DNA of 64,000 nucleotides from contig NC_066583.1 in the NCBI RefSeq assembly GCF_024323335.1, positions 364,353,877 through 364,417,876 of the forward strand, given 5' to 3'. The stretch comes from Lathyrus oleraceus. Lineage: Eukaryota > Streptophyta > Magnoliopsida > Fabales > Fabaceae. Both the position numbers and the translations under genes were made by a program. The notes under the pieces were generated by a model. The model saw nothing but the letters and a program-made list of their open reading frames with translations. It was not told the origin of the DNA and searched no databases. Of the stretch, positions 48,308 through 59,304 are shown piece by piece; positions within the stretch are counted from its first letter, which is position 1; the number at the start of each line of letters is the position of its first letter.

Positions 48308-49255
48308 CTTAGAATCATCTCCCAGTTTGACAGATTCTCAAAATATTTCATCATAATTAAAGAGTCATTCTTTCGTTCCCACCATGTGATTGCTACATCT
48401 TGAGTCAAGAAACAACATTTAATTGTTGGTTTTTGCGACATCCCTTTGAGCCATGAGTAGCAACTCCTCACTCTCATCAAATTCAATAAAGTTGACATCA
48501 TTCTCCTGCTAATTTGGACATTCACTCTAGTAGTGCCTTATCTTGTAACACTTGTAGCACTGAACTTGATCTCTGCTGAGTCTTCCTCTACCTTGACCAC
48601 AAACTCCACCATGCCCTCTACCTCAATTATTTTTACCACCACGACCATAATTTGCAACCTTTAACACTTGTTCTTCTTCCTTTTCTTGGTTAATCTTCAT
48701 TCTTGGCTCATGAACAAGAAGACTACTTTGTAGCTCATAAATGGATAGTATTGTGACATCATTCGATTCTTCTATGAAGCATACAACATAGTTGAATTTC
48801 ATGGTTATATACCTCATCAATGGTAGTTTGCTTCATTCTTTCACCTTTAGTTGTCATATTGTTTGCAATTGCCAAGGTTCTTGCGAAGTATTCATCGACT
48901 GATTCACTATCCTTCATGCAAAGTACTTCAAATTCACGATACAAGGCCCGCAATTGCACCCTTTTCACCTTTGTAGATCCTTAATACTTCCTACGCATGA
49001 AATCCTAAATATCCTTTATGGTGTCACGAATCAAGATTGTTTCAAGAATTGTTTGATCAATTGCTTGAAACAAGTAATTCTTGACTTTTTGAGCTTGCTT
49101 TCCTCTACGAGCTTTCTTTATTCTGGTGTCGTATCTTGTGGTGCACACCTTCCTTAACCAATTCCCAATACTCTTTGGATCAAAGACGATTCTCCATGAG
49201 CCTCGCCAAATGATCATATAATTTGTCGAATTTGGGAATTGTTGGGGTCAAGAAC
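48308..49255 (-). pseudogene. Copia gag and protease region
   Basis: Gag is in pieces on the minus strand: WLRKVCTTRYDT and QKVKNYLFQAIDQTILETIL, then STKVKRVQLRALYREFEVL, KDSESVDEYFARTLAIANNM, FNYVVCFIEESNDVTILSIY and ELQSSLLVHEPRM. A zinc knuckle CYKCYKIRHY-x-SEC (CX2CX4HX4C) is at about 48550. Protease begins MLFLDSRCSNHM, where the DSG/DSC active-site area is DSR. Stops separate these pieces. Confidence 0.85.
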
Positions 49256-49355
49256 TTTGAGTAATCGACCATGGAAAAAACTCAAGAGATGATACACGAG
49301 TGAACGAAAAAACTGATTACTTTTTTCTGTCTTGAATAAAAAAAATTGTGTTTCT

Positions 49356-49367
49356 TTCTAATACCAC
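49356..49367 (-). other. Primer binding site of the copia element
   Basis: TGGTATTAGAAA on the minus strand right after the 5' LTR; one change from TGGTATCAGA, the initiator tRNA-Met site. Confidence 0.75.
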
Positions 49368-49368
49368 T

Positions 49369-49526
49369 TGTAAGAATATGGGAAATATCATTTCATATAT
49401 TGCATTGTATAACTTGTAATTTACATGTATGATCGATTACTTATATAACAAGTAATCACACTCATAAATAACTACTTCGTAACTAATTCCTAATTAGTTA
49501 TTCTATTGGCCAAACACATTCTAACA
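49369..49526 (-). repeat. 5' LTR of the copia element
   Basis: Starts TGTTAGAATGTGTTT at 49526 and ends ATTCTTACA at 49369 on the minus strand. Confidence 0.9.
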
Positions 49527-49531
49527 TAATC
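49527..49531. other. Target-site duplication, right (TAATC)
   Basis: Matches 45058-45062. Confidence 0.85.
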
Positions 49532-49580
49532 ACTATGAATATTAATAAAAAAATGAATCTCATTAACATTTGATAATTTT

Positions 49581-49900
49581 TAGTGTCTCTTTGGATTGAT
49601 AACATCTGATGAAATGAAATTGAGGGAAACAGTAAGTAATCAAATTTCATTATTTGGATTTTTAAAGAAATGGATGCATCAAAATGAAACATGATGAAAT
49701 CCAATCGATTCAATGCTTTAATTTTCATTCCGCCCGATTTAAGGTGCATGCAACATGATGAAGTAATTAGTTATATTTTATTCCAACAAATTAACAAAAA
49801 TATCCAAATAATAGAATGAAATATATGATTCATTCTATTTTGTTTCATTTCATTAGGTTTTATTCCACTCCGCTCTAGTCCATAAATCCAAACATAACCG
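49581..49900. mobile_element. Candidate MITE upstream of SRT1
   Basis: GTGTCTCTTTGGATTGAT on the left and, inverted, GTTATGTTTGGATTTATGG on the right form imperfect terminal repeats about 320 bp apart, with GATGAAATGAAA/AATGAAATGAAA further in. No coding capacity. Class not identified. Confidence 0.4.
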
Positions 49901-50306
49901 TAATCAGTGATTTTAATACTCAGTTAAGGTTTATGGTTAACACAATCCTACAATTTGGTAAATTAAATTGGTATTTGCTGAAAAAAACATAAAGTTGAAT
50001 AACATAAAAAATAAAAAATAAAACAAATTTTGATAAACAATGAAAAACAAAACAAAACACAACGTTGTAATTGGTTTGGGATGGTACTGTACCTTGTTAC
50101 AGTAGATTGTAATGTTAGTATATTTGTCCTTTTGGGGTCTCCTTCAAAGAAACAAAACCTTCTCATTCTCATTCTCATTCTCATTCTCTCTGCTGAATCC
50201 CAAAAACCTTCTTCTCCCATTTCCTCTGAGAGATTGATTGAGAGAGAGAGAGAGAAAGTGATTAACTTTGTGTTATTCTGGCATCATACTCGGTAACCAA
50301 TCAACC
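49901..50306 (+). promoter_or_regulatory. SRT1 upstream region and 5' untranslated sequence
   Basis: The 400 bp before the start codon hold a CATTCT hexamer repeat (about 50158-50188) and a GA microsatellite (50240-50255), both common in plant 5' UTRs; GAGA tracts can bind BPC-type factors. I could not place a TATA box or the transcription start with confidence. Confidence 0.5.
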
Positions 50307-53300
50307 ATGTCTCTTGGGTATGCTGAGAAACTTTCCTTCATAGAAGATGTAGGCAACGTTGGAATGACTGAACATTTCGACCCATCTACCATTTTGCGTG
50401 AAAAAGTGGGTCCCCTTTTGCTCCATTCACCTTCTTGATATTATTTTTCATCTTATTGTTTACACTGTTGTTGCTTCCCCTTTCTGCCCTTTTTGCCTGT
50501 AATAGACTAGTTTTGCTGGATGATGATCTCTCATATTATGTGCAAATTTTGTTGCTTTTAGGGTTCTATGATTATGATTATCCTTTGTTGTTATGTGCCG
50601 CGTGATTGATTGATAATGGTAGTGATCTTGTGCTGAATTTGGGTGAAATTTGGTTCTTGTTTTGATAATCAGCATGCATGATTGTGGATGATTCTGTTTT
50701 TGTTGTACAAGGGTTTTGATTTAGTGAGAAATGCTTTGAGATTTTGAAATGTTGACAGATATGTGTTTAGGTATTTTAGGGATTGTGTTTCACCATAACA
50801 TTGCAATTTTTTTATATATAGATAATCAACAAATGATGGCTTTGTCAATTTCACAATTGATGTTACTGATCGATTGAAACCTGAAGCACGGACACCGACA
50901 CCGACATTTGTGATTATGTTCAATTTTTTCATTTTCTCAAATTATTATTGGTGTTGTCGTGTCTGGTGTCCGTGATTCATAGCTATTGGGTTTTATTTAG
51001 GGCATATAACTATTCATCCAGTGTGGGACTCTCAACACACATCCCTCACATTTAGGACGGAACATCTAGATTGTGACTCAAGTGGCCCAACAATAGATGG
51101 CCTAACAGATCTAGGATAGGATAGACTCGAGTACCATCTTAGTGTTTCTGAGGTTTAACTAAACCCTACAAAACTAGCATGTTCGAGAGATATATCCCCC
51201 GCTTATTGCCACTACTCAGATCATATTGAATATCCGATATGGAGGTCTCAACTGGTAAAGTAGGATACCGATTTTCATTTTACATGCATTGTGGCCAGTG
51301 TTGTTTTGAAAGTTAATTTTTCCATTTAAATGTTTTTCTATGGTATTTTGTTGAAGTTTGTTCATATGCTTATGTAGTGTTGTCATATTTCTGCCATGAC
51401 GTTATATCACGGCGGATTTCGTGCCATTTTCTATAGGTCACAAAAACTATCACATCACACCCGCCAAGACCGCAACACCATGTTTATATGGCAGATTTTT
51501 AGATGAACGACATACTCCGCCATTGATAGCACTGAGTTTTTGTGCAGTACAATGTTAATGCAGATATGCATGAATATGTTTGTTTTATTCATTAAGTTTA
51601 CTGTCCCTTTTTCAATATGGTTCTCTTTTCTGGTGCTGGATGGTTGTTAAATTGAATATCAAGAACCCTTCGTCTGGGTTCTCTTAACCATCCTCTTGAT
51701 CTACATTTACAATTACATCTGTTATGTTAGTTCTCTTTCAATTGTTTCTCATCTTTTGCATTGGAATGCAATGTGCCAATTATCCCCTAATGAGAAGTTT
51801 CCTTCATTACATTCTAATGATTGTATACACACATATATGGAATGTAATCATTACCTTCACTTAACTGGAATGCATGATTTATTTACTAAGATTTTTTTTT
51901 CTCTTGGCAGATAGAGCAACTCGCTATTATGATTAAAAAGGTACCGATTGCGGCTACTTATTTATGATTATACTCGGAACCTTTCTATTGTTTTTTTTTA
52001 TGTAATAGCCTCTTTAACTTGTATTTATTTTTCTACTTGCAGAGTAAGCATCTAGTAGTGTTTACAGGTGCAGGAATATCAACTTCATGTGGTATACCTG
52101 ATTTTCGAGGTCCCAAGGGAATTTGGACACTTCAGGTGATGGTTTTGAAGTTTGTGAATACTTAATCAATAATGGAAATTTAACTTTTTTTTTTCTTCTG
52201 TTCACACCGTTGTGAAGTAAGTTTACGTGTTTTTGGACGTGATGTGGACGGAATAATATTGTAGCATCTGTATTATTCAGATGCTACTACGTTGTTTGTC
52301 AGTCCTCATTCGCTTGTAGTCTTCTTCCTTTCTCTTATGGTTTATGGATTTTATGCGGCTCTTTTCATCTGATTTTCTGTTCTGTATTGTTATTACAGCG
52401 TGAAGGTAAAGCCTTGCCTGAAGCATCATTACCGTTTCACCGTGCGGTGCCAAGCTTGACTCACATGTCTCTCGTTGAATTAGAAAAGGCTGGTATTTTG
52501 AAGTTTGTTATCAGCCAGGTAGAATCACCGCGTTTTTATTTTGTGTATCTACTTTTTCCCTTTAGATATATGATAACTTTAGTTTTAGCTATGTTTCCAC
52601 TTGTTCTTTCGCAAATCACAATCAAACATCAATAAGAGTTTCATCCAATTTTAATCGAAATTATCATTCTTTGGAGCAGAATCCAGCATTTAATTTTCTT
52701 CGCCATTCTTATAACCTTTTATTTTCTTATGATAGAATGTTGATGGTCTCCATCTTCGATCTGGAATACCAAGGGAAAAACTGTCTGAACTGCACGGGAA
52801 TTCCTTTATGGAAACTTGCCCTTCATGCGGAGCTGAGTACGATCTTATCACTCTTTCCATGCTAATTTCGCACGAGCTTTCTTTTCCATGCATATGCAAC
52901 ATATATATCTTCTGCAAAGTTATGAATATTTACAGCGCAGATGATAGCGAGTATCAGTGAAAAAGGACAACTACTGTTCTCTTATCAACAAAATTTCATT
53001 TCATACATTTTACAAGCCATTTATAATTTCTAATATTTTCTACATAAATCCTGCTCTAGACCTGGCCTGATTTGTCTACTTCTTGCATTAAGTCAATCCT
53101 GTTGTGTTCGTGTTTTTCAAAAACTTACCTCATGAAAGAATTGTAATCTAATTGAATGATTTGAACCTCTTAAGGTACTTTCGTGATTTTGAGGTAGAAA
53201 CTATTGGTTTAAAGGAGACATCACGGCGCTGTTCAGACGCAAAATGTGGGGCAAGACTTAAGGATACAGTCCTTGACTGGGAGGTAAAACATTGTTCACC

Positions 53301-56300
53301 ATTAGGTCCCAGTTGTACAATAACATAATAATGTAGTAATATGATAGAAGTACAGATTGCACCATGCATTCACCGAAACATATGTGCGAATGTTCATGAT
53401 ACAGTTCAGTTAGAAAACCAAACCATACTAAAATGTCACTCGAACCGAACCGAACCGTTTCAATTTACTCAGAACTGAACCGAACTAGAATTATTGGTTT
53501 GGTATACCATTTTGAAATTACGAACCGTTAACCGAACCATTTGTTAAAGAACTGAACTACTAAAACTTGTTTTTAGTATTTTTCAGTTTCGGTTTGGTTT
53601 ATTTGCCATATGGTTCGGTTCTAGAACTGTTTGTGCAATATGGTTCAGTTATTTTAACTTCAGTTCAATTCAGTTTGGTTCGCAGGTTTTTTTTTGCGTA
53701 TATGTGTCTGCCTATTTATGTTTCCATCTGAATATCTCTCTATGTATGCCATTGTACGTACAGGATGCATTACCGCCGAAGGAGATGAATCCTGCTGAGA
53801 AGCACTGCAAACAGGCAGATATAGTGTTATGCTTAGGGACAAGGTAATAACAACATGATTTATTTCTTATCACTGCAACAATTTTCATTTTTCATATCGT
53901 CTCGGTAATTGTGGCATGTTCAGTTGAGTTCAAAATGAATCATACTAATTTGGGGGTAATGTTACATTTGAAGTTGTGGGATTTTCGATAAAGGAGGACA
54001 TAAAATAATAAGAACCTTGAATATATATATCCCTATTTATGCAGTCTGCAAATAACTCCAGCCTGCAACTTGCCTCTTAAAGCACTTCGTGGCGGAGGTA
54101 AAGTTGTCATTGTAAATCTCCAGGTTTGTCTCCCCTTTTTTTCTCCTAACCACCTTCTGTGTGTTAATGAGGTGGTTGATCCCATCACACTATCATTCAA
54201 TAATATCCGGAATAACATTTAATTTATTTCAAATAAGATCCTTATGATTGTCCCGTGCGTCACTATGATCATGTTGTTAATAGTATCATATCATATAGAA
54301 AAAGTAAGTCTTGTCTGCCTCTATGTTATCACTCGGATAGAGGCGCGGCGCGGTCATCCCAAAAAGGAAACGGACCAGGAGCGGAGAGCGGAACGGCAGA
54401 TATTTTAGTGACACGGCCAGACACTAATACAGTTAATACTAATGAAAACATAATTGTTAAAAACTAAAATAAATTAATCAAAATTCATGAAGTTCAATAA
54501 AATAAAATAAAATGTCAATAAAATTCAATAAAATAACCTTGCTATCCTTAAAAATTTAAGGATAATATCATGTATGGCAGACGCGGCCCGATCGGTCACA
54601 TCAGAGCGGCCTCGTTCCGAATCCAATCCCATTATCGTGGTTGTTCTGGCCGAGTCACTCATCTGTGACGGAACGGCACAACCTCGGTTTTCTTGGTTTT
54701 CCTGTTCCGTGCCGAGCTAACGGCCGGAACGACCGGGTTTGATTAGATAGGTCTGCCTTGACAAGCTTATGCATTGCAACACTACACAAAAGTGCCCTAA
54801 ATTTCTAGCATTTGGATGTTGCAATTTAACTGTGGTCACTATCCTACATTTGCCCTATTTTCAATAGAATATGTCTAAACTATAGGATATTTATGCATTG
54901 CTACAACTATGATATTATCAAAGTTAAGTATGTAATTATACTTTCAATCTCTGAACTTCATCCCTGAACATGCTGAATGCTTCTAATTTTGGAGTCTCAG
55001 TTTTTTTCTTTCTTCTTTTTAATATACTTTATGCCTGTGTTTATCCTAGTCATCTAAACTATAAATGCTTTGAACTCTTCAGAAAACCCCTAAGGACAAA
55101 AACGCGTCTCTAGTCATTCATGGGTTTTCGGATAAGGTATTTGATAAGATGCTTAGCTATCCATAGTTATTTGGTTATTCGTGTTAATCCTTGTTATCCA
55201 TTTCCTTTGTTTGATGAATTACTTATGTTTTTAAACTGGAACAGGTAATTGCAGGTGTCATGGAGCACCTAAATCTGCGGATTCCTCCTTTCATAAGGAT
55301 TGACCTTTTCCAGATTATTGTAGTGCATGCTTTGAGCAACGGTATATAATCTGTGCTTCTTTTTTATATAATAGAATTTGTGTCACACTGCAAGATGCCA
55401 CACATGCAAAATACCAAGACACGTGAATGACTTGCTCACATAATTGATTCGATTTTCATCGCAGATAAAAGATACGTGAACTGGACTCTCCAAGTTGCAA
55501 GTTCTCATGCCCAGAAAGCAGCATTGCCTTTCATCAAGTCTGTCGAGGTGAATTCACGTGTTGAATCTATATCTGCCTGTTGTTTTATCATTTATTTATA
55601 TATGTTGGCTGGATTGACTTCTACGAGCTGTAGACTTTTTGGAATCTTTTTGTTGGGTTTCTTGCTCATTTCTTAACTTCGTGGAAAACTTCACTTTGAA
55701 TGTCATAAGAATAACCAGATATTGAATATGGATATGTAGATCACTTGGTACATAGAATAGCATGGTTTGGAAATTTCTTATGATTTTACGAGTTGTTCAG
55801 AGACGTGATAAAATGTTTCTTGTGCCTTCACCAGCAACTTGTGCTTTTGGGAAGATGGTTTTGGACATGATATCAAAATCTCTAATTTTCAAATGGGCAG
55901 AGATTGATTCTCTCCAACTTGTGCTTTTTGTATTACGATCTAATGAATGTGCGTTAATTAAGCCGAGTGAAATCAGATAGTAAATCCTGCCGGTTTCATG
56001 TCAAGGAAAAGTAAGAAAGGAACTTTCTTGTTCCTAATCTCCTTACTGGCACAGCTGCATTCCATTCACCAACTTCACGTTGTCTTAACAAAAAAGTAGA
56101 AAGAAACTGACTAGCATATCTGTCCTTGTCTGCAGGTTTCCTTCTCGGACAAGGAAGGTTTCAAAGAAGCCATTCTGGATAAGCAACCCTTTCGGCTTAA
56201 AAGGTCCCACACTTTTGCAATGTGATTTTGTTTCTTCCTTTAATCAGTATCTTAGAGTTCATTAAATTCTTGATATCTTTCCGTTGCTTAAATTTTAATA

Positions 56301-56852
56301 CTTATTTTGATGTATGATGTCTTAGAAGAACAGCATATAACAAAACTTTTGAAATGGTTCTAAACCTCAATTTTGGTGAAGGCTGTGGTTGCTCGTCTCT
56401 TGAAGTTGATGTCCCGATCGATTTTATGGTGAGACCTGTAAAAATATTTGTTATTATTTGACCGGAAGAAGTAAAGTTTTTCATTATTCATAAAATTTGT
56501 CAAGGGCCAGATGTTATAGAAAATGACTTACCTGAAAATTCAATTCTTACAGAGCTCAACTGACTGCTTCAACTTCGACAAAGATGTCATATTCCAAAAG
56601 CTGAGAGACAAGGCAGTCTTCGAGTCAAAATGCGGTCAGAATGCCGTTATCGAGAGAAAAACCATCTTGAGTCCTAGAAGCGACATTACTACCTATGCAA
56701 TCGTAACCAACGTTGTTCATTACAGCAAACCAGTCCCCGATTCTCTAACCAACTGTGATCTTAAAAAGAGAAAAGATATCATGATCGGCACAGGATCGTC
56801 TTGGAAGCGTTCGAAAGTTTCTAAGGGTAAATCGATATCAAAGAAGGAATGA
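50307..56852 (+). CDS. SRT1: SIRT6-class NAD-dependent histone deacylase (SRT1), 14 exons, intact
   Basis: SRT1 removes acyl groups from histones using NAD and acts in the nucleus. Exons: 50307-50405, 51911-51940, 52043-52135, 52399-52518, 52736-52836, 53175-53283, 53764-53843, 54045-54123, 55083-55136, 55245-55341, 55465-55547, 56136-56203, 56326-56428, 56553-56852. All introns are GT-AG and phases agree, giving 471 residues (Arabidopsis SRT1, from memory, 473). The start [16 protein letters not shown] matches the plant family. NAD fold: FTGAGIS (50-56), GIPDFRG (60-66), QNVDGLH (114-120). Catalytic histidine is H134 in ELHGN. Zinc cysteines are C142, C145, C167 and C172. [11 protein letters not shown] (209-219) and VVIVNLQ (231-237) finish the core. 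The plant-specific C-terminal part, about 216 residues, ends in a lysine-rich tail suited to nuclear import. No defect is visible; it should be functional. Confidence 0.96.
50882..50979. mobile_element. Small MITE-like hairpin in SRT1 intron 1
   Basis: TGAAGCACGGACACCGACA at the left and, inverted, TGAATCACGGACACCAGACA at the right form a 98 bp hairpin. Sequences of this GTGTCCGTG type are dispersed in plant genomes. Confidence 0.6.
50998..51245. mobile_element. Dispersed-repeat-like sequence in SRT1 intron 1
   Basis: AGTGTGGGACTCTCAACACA and, further on, AACCCTACAAAACTAGC and CCCCCGCTTATTGCC are phrases I associate with a repeat that is common in legume introns and intergenic DNA. Ends and class are not established. 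Confidence 0.4.
51375..51545. mobile_element. Second dispersed-repeat-like sequence in SRT1 intron 1
   Basis: CACGGCGGATTTCGTGCC at 51409 and CTCCGCCATTGATAGCACTG at 51516 are in the style of a GC-rich legume MITE that differs sharply in base composition from the AT-rich intron. Confidence 0.4.
53400..53690. mobile_element. AACCGAACC/GGTTCGGTT foldback repeat in SRT1 intron 6
   Basis: The left half is rich in GAACCGAACCG and the right half in GGTTCGGTT and GGTTTGGTTT, so the two halves can pair. The pattern is that of a widespread plant foldback/MITE family. It lies between exons 6 and 7 and leaves the splice sites free. Confidence 0.6.
54325..54745. mobile_element. GC-rich insertion-like block in SRT1 intron 8
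   Basis: Two GC-rich patches (54340-54425 with GAGGCGCGGCGCGG; 54580-54745 with GACGCGGCCCGATCGG and CGGCCGGAACGACCGGG) frame an AT-rich centre. Both contain GGAACGGCA. The composition is unlike the rest of the intron; probably a transposon remnant of unknown class. Confidence 0.4.
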
Positions 56853-57650
56853 ATTAATAGATAGAAAGAGGTAGGTTCTGTAAGTATGATACCAAACATT
56901 AGAGAACTGACAGGATTGACAAAATGTAGAGACTGAGTGAATTTTGTTAGATGTTACACTCAGTCTTTTTCCCTAAATGGTGGCCATGATGCTGAAAAAC
57001 TCTTTTGTATAATAACTAATTACTGAATATATATATAGTGTGTAATCTTGGTGTGGCTTTTGTAATGTTTTTTTGGTTAGTTTGACAAATGATGAGTATA
57101 TGGAATGATTCATATGGTGTTGCAATTAGGTAAGAAATGTGTTTTCATGAGAAATAATATGAAAAACCTTTGAGCAATCATTTTCATGTGTGATGAGTAA
57201 GACAACAAAATAGAAGCAATTAGGCATATTGCAGCATCTAATAGCTATTAATGTTTCCTTTTTATTTATAGGTTTTGATTAGTTCTGTGTCGAGTGAAAA
57301 ACTATGTGTTTTCATAGATTATTAGAAATTAGTCCAGGCTAGACTCATGGCAGACTGCAAAAAAAATTAGTTCACATGAACCATTTTTAAAAAAAAATTC
57401 TCATTCCATGCTATGTATTTCTCACGTATCTTGTAAAAACTCGAAAATCTCCTTTTTGAAAATTATCTTCCAAAGGCACTCTTTGAAAGTTATCTTTCAG
57501 AGTGTAATATTTTATACATATAATCAGAATCTTAAAAGTTATTCAAGATTCTATTTCATATTTTTTTAAACCTTCACAAATAAGTTTTCCTTCTTATTTT
57601 GACTACATAAAGTTCATAGGCGGAAATGTATATCTATATTTCTTTTTACT
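56853..57650 (+). other. SRT1 3' flank
   Basis: The likely 3' UTR and polyadenylation region lies in the first 250 bp (AT-rich, no perfect AATAAA; GTATAATAACTAATTACTG near 57010 is a weak candidate). A CACTCTTTGAAAG/CTTTCAGAGTG inverted repeat is at 57478-57505. No further gene is seen. Confidence 0.4.
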
Positions 57651-57651
57651 A

Positions 57652-58068
57652 ATTTATTTAGTAAATGGGTAGAGAGAGAATTGATCAAGGAGTTTGGGAA
57701 CATCCGGACGTCATCCAGATCAAGTCAGAGTCTCTTAAAAGCGTCCCAAAATAGGACGACCACTGAGCTTTTGAGATCGATAACACTTGCTTTACATCCT
57801 AGTTGTTATAATGCACTGTGATGATCATGAGATCGCTGTTATGAGGTAGGATGCCAATAGAATTCTTGTATGAAAATGTAATTTTGAATTCTGGCTCATT
57901 CTCCATGTCTGCCTTAGGGCTGGAAGAGCTGGATTCTCCCCAGCCGACAAACCCTCAAGCGATGGTGTTGGCAATGGCATTGTGTTGGAGAAGGTAACTG
58001 AGATGGTTGGTGAGTGACAATGATTATGGTCCAAGTTAGTTTTATCGGAGCCTATAGTGGGCGCCGAT
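57652..58068 (-). mobile_element. Leader and start of a Ty3-gypsy element, minus strand
   Basis: On the minus strand a primer-site-like sequence CGGCGCCCACTATAGG (58066-58051) follows an LTR end and resembles the TTGGCGCCCACCGTGGGG region common to plant gypsy elements. A frame from 58034 (MDHNHCHSPTISVTF, SLEGLSAGENPALPALRQ) may be the gag start. The sequence stops at about 57652 next to SRT1 flank. Confidence 0.55.
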
Positions 58069-59280
58069 TGTCATTGCTAAAAAAGTACAATGCAGGTAAA
58101 GTTATATTTGGAGGAATGTCTATGATGTTTAAGGTTGTTGATAATGTTTATGGTTAGTTCACGCAGAGTGGTGAGAAGCTATGTGTATGAGTTTCTAGGA
58201 GAGATTCCATCCCATTTTCAATTTCAAGACTGGAATATTTATAGAGGTTCGTTGGGTCTGGGATCGAGAGTAATTACCAACTCTAAAAAAAGTAGGGAGG
58301 AAAGATCCATTCTCTCTTGGATCACGGGGGATACAATTTTACCTCCTTGGTTCTCTCCTAAGACAGTTATCGTTTGGACACGTATTTCCCACATTTATTT
58401 AGTAAATGGGTAGTGGAGTTAATTCGGGTGATCCTATGGGGCGACCTATGTCATCGCTTATGGGCAACTTGTCTCTCCGCTTCCAGGCGGCCACCCATTG
58501 TTAGAGTATTTGGGCATAGTTAAATTATCCTCGTACATATATTATTCTGTTGTGGAACCAGAAATTGAATGAGAATCAGTGATTACAGAGGATTATAGTG
58601 GATCTGAACTTTTGAAAGGGTGGTGAGGGGGTGGACCTACAAGGTTAGCACTCCAATCCTCAAATTTGTATGTGAAGGAGATGAGTGAATTGAAATTGTC
58701 TACCTGAATTGACGTGCTTTCTATTTGTAATGGAACGATTCTAACAACCTGTTATTTGTTTGGCGTGCAATACGGGGAGTCGTTGGATGTATCTAGAACA
58801 TGGATCACTTACATGCATCGATAAGACAACTCTCATGTGCTGAGAATGTTCAAGACACGTTTCATCTCTTTTTGAATGGTCGGCCCGAAACAATTTCTCC
58901 CTAAGCCCTTGTTTTTGCATAGTAGTGCAAGGGTTTGTCAAATTCGCCTCGGTGACTGACTGCTTCCTCTACTGCCATTATAAGTAAAGAGAAGGCGTTA
59001 TGGTCTTGGAATCCGTACATTTAATGCATCATATTCTTCAAACGTCTTTTCGGAGGTACTCTTATAATGACTCTTGGGAACATAAATACTTGCGTTGCAT
59101 GTAAGTGATTTGAAACACCGATAGTGTCTATTTTCCTTTACATGCTAACATACAATTCTTGAAGAGTCAACTTCCCATTTTTTTGAGTTATCTTTCCAAG
59201 TTCGTTGTTACCTTGTTTCCTTTGATACTTCGCTTTTTTGCGCCTAGAGAAAATAATATCTTCCATGAGCTAAAAGTCGA
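58069..59280 (-). mobile_element. LTR-like region of a Ty3-gypsy element, minus strand (right end not resolved)
   Basis: The minus strand ends in AGCAATGACA directly before the primer-site-like sequence. A minus-strand TATA box, CTATAAATATTCC, is at 58230-58243. The LTR start was not found; the boundary given is approximate. No domain in any frame. Confidence 0.45.
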
Positions 59281-59304
59281 AGGAAGATATTTGTGCTTCG
59301 TGGG

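Larger units (their letters stand above)
45063..49526 (-). mobile_element. Full-length but decayed Ty1-copia element (4,464 bp)
   Basis: Two short LTRs (159 and 158 bp) flank gag, integrase, RT and RNase H in copia order on the minus strand. The element is bounded by 5 bp TAATC duplications, which shows a single intact insertion event. By eye the LTRs differ at about 18 of 158 positions, so it is old. All reading frames carry stops. A part of the same family is at 32447-33837. Lineage within Ty1-copia is not settled; the gag resembles Ivana/Oryco-type families. Confidence 0.92.

Noticed and set aside
52387..52635. 82-codon frame read as an independent small gene
   Set aside because: It is SRT1 exon 4 running into intron 4.
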